A DNA stretch of 7,239 nucleotides from positions 1 to 7,239 of the forward strand of contig JBBRGA010000162.1 of NCBI GenBank assembly GCA_038241115.1, written 5' to 3'. Within the stretch, counting starts at the first letter, position 1. Each line of letters starts with the position of its first letter. Shown here piece by piece: positions 5,580-7,239 of the stretch. The notes under the pieces were generated by a model. It was not told the origin of the DNA, did no database searches, and worked only from the letters and a program-made list of their open reading frames with translations. This DNA comes from JANYJJ01 sp038241115 (GTDB taxonomy: Bacteria; Pseudomonadota; Gammaproteobacteria; Burkholderiales; Burkholderiaceae_C). A program made the position numbers and the translations under genes.

Positions 5580-6848
5580 ATGAACCTCCCGACGACCTTG
5601 AAGGCCACTGCGAACACCCCATTGCGCCAGCATCTGGCGAACCTGCTCGCAGCACTGAAAACCTGGCCTTGGCTGGACACCGTGATCACGCTGCGCCGGC
5701 GGTTTCGGGAAGACCGTTTGGGACTGAGCGCTGGCAGCCTGACCTTCACCACCCTGATTTCTCTGGTGCCGCTGGTCACGGTGATGCTGGCCCTGTTTTC
5801 CGCCTTCCCGATGTTCGCGTCGTTTCAAGTGGCGCTGGAGCAGTACTTTCTGAAAAGTCTGGTCCCTGACTCCATCGCCAAGCCCGTGTTGTCAGCGTTG
5901 ACGCAATTTGCGGGCAAGGCCAACCGCCTGGGCACCGTGGGTTTGGTGTTTTTGGTGGTCACGGCATTGGCGTTGATGCTCACCATAGACCGCAGCTTGA
6001 ACGCGATTTGGCGTGTGCGGCAACCGCGCCCGATTGCGCAGCGCGTGCTCGTGTATTGGGCTGCAGTGACGCTCGGGCCGCTGTTGTTGGGCATGAGTTT
6101 GTCGCTCACCTCCTACGCCATCTCCGCATCCCGTGGCGTGGTCAGCGCCCTGCCAGGCGGCGTGGCGATGTTGCTGACTGCGTTGGAATTTGCGCTGCTC
6201 GCGGTCGGTTTGGCCAGCCTGTTTCACTACGTTCCCAACACCCACGTGCGCTGGCGGCACGCGCTGGCGGGCGGCGTGTTTTCGGCCATTTGCTTCGAGG
6301 CTGCCAAGGGTGTGCTCGGTTGGTACGTGCGCCAAGTGCCGACGTACGCGATGGTCTACGGCGCGTTCGCGACAGTGCCGATTTTTTTGGTTTGGATCTA
6401 CATCAGCTGGGTGCTGGTGCTGCTGGGTGCGGTGGTGGCGGCCTACGCGCCCAGCCTGCAGATGCACTCGGTACGCCGCGCTTCAGGGCCTGGGCACCGG
6501 TTTGAACTGGCGCTCAGCATGCTGCGTGTGCTGGCTGAGTCAAGAGCAACGGCCGCTCACGGCTTGAACGCGCAGCAGTTGTCTGAAGTGCTGCGAGTCG
6601 ATCCGCTTCAGGTCGAACCGATGCTGGAGCTGCTGTTGAGCATGGACTGGGTGGCAAGATTGGACGAAGGCGACACGCCGCGTTATGTGTTGTTGTGCGA
6701 ACCGAGCGCCACCTTGGCGCAGCCGCTTCTCGCATCGACACTTCTCGCCGAGTCCGCCAGCGTGGCGGGTTTCTGGCACAGCGCACGCTTGGATTTTTTG
6801 ACGCTGAATGATTTGATGTCAGCGCCCAACGTCGCTGCGCCGAGCTGA
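5580..6848 (+). CDS. YihY/BrkB family (UPF0761) inner-membrane protein
   Basis: A 422-residue member of the YihY/BrkB family, once misnamed ribonuclease BN; its molecular role is not settled. About six hydrophobic segments are seen, near 55-79, 117-137, 155-180, 193-217, 228-250 and 259-292. Family landmarks are FREDRLGLSAGSLTFTTL (43-60), LTIDRSLNAIWRV (about 134-146), the HYVPNTHVRWRHALAGG loop (216-232) and VYGAFATVPIFLVWIY (259-274). After the last helix, residues about 305-375 are soluble and look like a small winged-helix-type domain, the form found in longer proteobacterial members. The ATG at 5580 is the only reasonable ATG start, since the next methionine lies inside the first helix. 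Its own Shine-Dalgarno sequence is weak. The gene diverges from DUF2069 with 8 bases between starts and converges on the hydrolase gene, 10 bases after its stop. Confidence 0.93.
   Translation: MNLPTTLKATANTPLRQHLANLLAALKTWPWLDTVITLRRRFREDRLGLSAGSLTFTTLISLVPLVTVMLALFSAFPMFASFQVALEQYFLKSLVPDSIAKPVLSALTQFAGKANRLGTVGLVFLVVTALALMLTIDRSLNAIWRVRQPRPIAQRVLVYWAAVTLGPLLLGMSLSLTSYAISASRGVVSALPGGVAMLLTALEFALLAVGLASLFHYVPNTHVRWRHALAGGVFSAICFEAAKGVLGWYVRQVPTYAMVYGAFATVPIFLVWIYISWVLVLLGAVVAAYAPSLQMHSVRRASGPGHRFELALSMLRVLAESRATAAHGLNAQQLSEVLRVDPLQVEPMLELLLSMDWVARLDEGDTPRYVLLCEPSATLAQPLLASTLLAESASVAGFWHSARLDFLTLNDLMSAPNVAAPS
5585..5590 (-). promoter_or_regulatory. Candidate ribosome binding site for DUF2069
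   Basis: GGGAGG on the minus strand, followed by TT, is a strong anti-16S match. It is 13 bases before ATG 5571, longer than ideal, and it lies inside codons 2-4 of the divergent yihY gene. It favours ATG 5571 over 5559, but the spacing leaves this open. Confidence 0.5.
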
Positions 6849-6858
6849 CGCATCGGTA

Positions 6859-7239
6859 TCAAAGTGATGGCTTCAGCGTGGCTCGCAGCGCCAACAGCAA
6901 GCTCTCAGGTGCTTCTGCCATCAATGCGTGGCCTGCCTCCAGTTCATGCACCGTGGCGTTGAGCGCCGCTGCAATCTCACGCGCTTGTTTGGGTTGCGTC
7001 ATCTGATCGGCGCGCCCCAATATCAATGCGGCAGGACAAGTGACCGAACTCGCAGACTGCAGACCGCGCGCGTAGTTGTTGCACACGCTGAAATCTTGGT
7101 GAAACAAGCTGCTGTGTTCACTGGACGCTTGCACTTTGTGCATCAAGGCCCGTGAGCCGCCACGCAACCAACTGCCAGGGCCGGGGTAAGACGGTTTGGC
7201 CGCCAGGCTGGAATGTGAAAAAGCCACCACCATGTCGAT
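6859..7239 (-). CDS. Alpha/beta hydrolase, 5' partial (C-terminal part only)
   Basis: An open frame that runs off the right edge of the window; 126 C-terminal residues are visible. It matches the end of an alpha/beta-hydrolase fold enzyme. The segment CPAALILGRADQMTQP carries the acid of the catalytic triad (D78 of the visible part, 7006-7008). About 26 residues later AGHALMAEAPE holds the catalytic histidine (H104, 6928-6930). The part before residue 60, with MVVAFSHSS and PGPGSWLRGG, resembles the lid region of this family. The nucleophilic serine elbow is expected further upstream and is not seen. The ATG at 7233 is probably internal, because the frame continues to the edge and a hydrolase of this kind is about twice as long. 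The substrate is unknown. The TGA stop faces the yihY stop across 10 bases. Confidence 0.88.
   Translation of the reverse strand: MDMVVAFSHSSLAAKPSYPGPGSWLRGGSRALMHKVQASSEHSSLFHQDFSVCNNYARGLQSASSVTCPAALILGRADQMTQPKQAREIAAALNATVHELEAGHALMAEAPESLLLALRATLKPSL

Noticed and set aside
5892..6467. Minus-strand open frame opposite yihY
   Set aside because: His/Gln/Arg-rich shadow of the YihY membrane helices; no start signal or domain.
1..7239. Whole-window look for mobile elements, CRISPR arrays, tRNA genes, phage or defence genes
   Set aside because: By eye I found no repeat arrays, transposase motifs, tRNA cloverleaf or defence-like domains; all DNA is accounted for by housekeeping-type genes.

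Overview
The window is an ordinary, very compact piece of a proteobacterial chromosome. It most likely comes from a betaproteobacterium of the order Burkholderiales, probably family Comamonadaceae. That placement rests on family-level recognition: the nuoM-nuoN-NUDIX-DUF1178 tail of the complex I operon, the wording of the NuoM, NuoN and YihY proteins, and moderately GC-rich DNA with frequent TTG leucine codons. No species can be named from the sequence alone.

Layout. Positions 1-3662 (+ strand) hold the end of a complex I (NADH:quinone oxidoreductase) operon: nuoM, cut at its 5' end by the window edge, then complete nuoN, then two passengers that are not complex I subunits. These are an ADP-ribose-pyrophosphatase-like NUDIX hydrolase and a small DUF1178 zinc-ribbon-like protein, which overlap by the ATGA motif. 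Positions 3710-5571 (- strand) form a two-gene unit running the other way. A small DUF2069 membrane protein comes first, followed by a GlcD-type FAD-linked oxidoreductase whose TTG start overlaps the DUF2069 stop. Positions 5580-6848 (+ strand) encode a YihY/BrkB-family inner-membrane protein whose start is only 8 bases from the DUF2069 start. Positions 6859-7239 (- strand) are the C-terminal part of an alpha/beta hydrolase whose 5' end lies beyond the window.

How the genes relate. NuoM and NuoN are two of the three antiporter-like, proton-translocating membrane subunits of complex I, and every charged residue checked for pumping is present in the visible parts. The NUDIX enzyme may dispose of nucleotide-sugar or NAD-derived by-products, and the DUF1178 function is unknown. 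The FAD enzyme probably oxidises a D-2-hydroxyacid and is translationally coupled to DUF2069. YihY and the hydrolase have no evident functional link to the rest.

With the starts chosen here only 95 of 7239 bases lie outside coding sequence, so promoters and terminators must mostly overlap genes. I saw no RNA gene, mobile element, CRISPR array or long repeat. I found no convincing new biological system. The points worth a second look are the back-to-back starts of DUF2069 and yihY, the TTGA coupling, the passengers at the end of the nuo operon, and gene pairs with almost no spacer.
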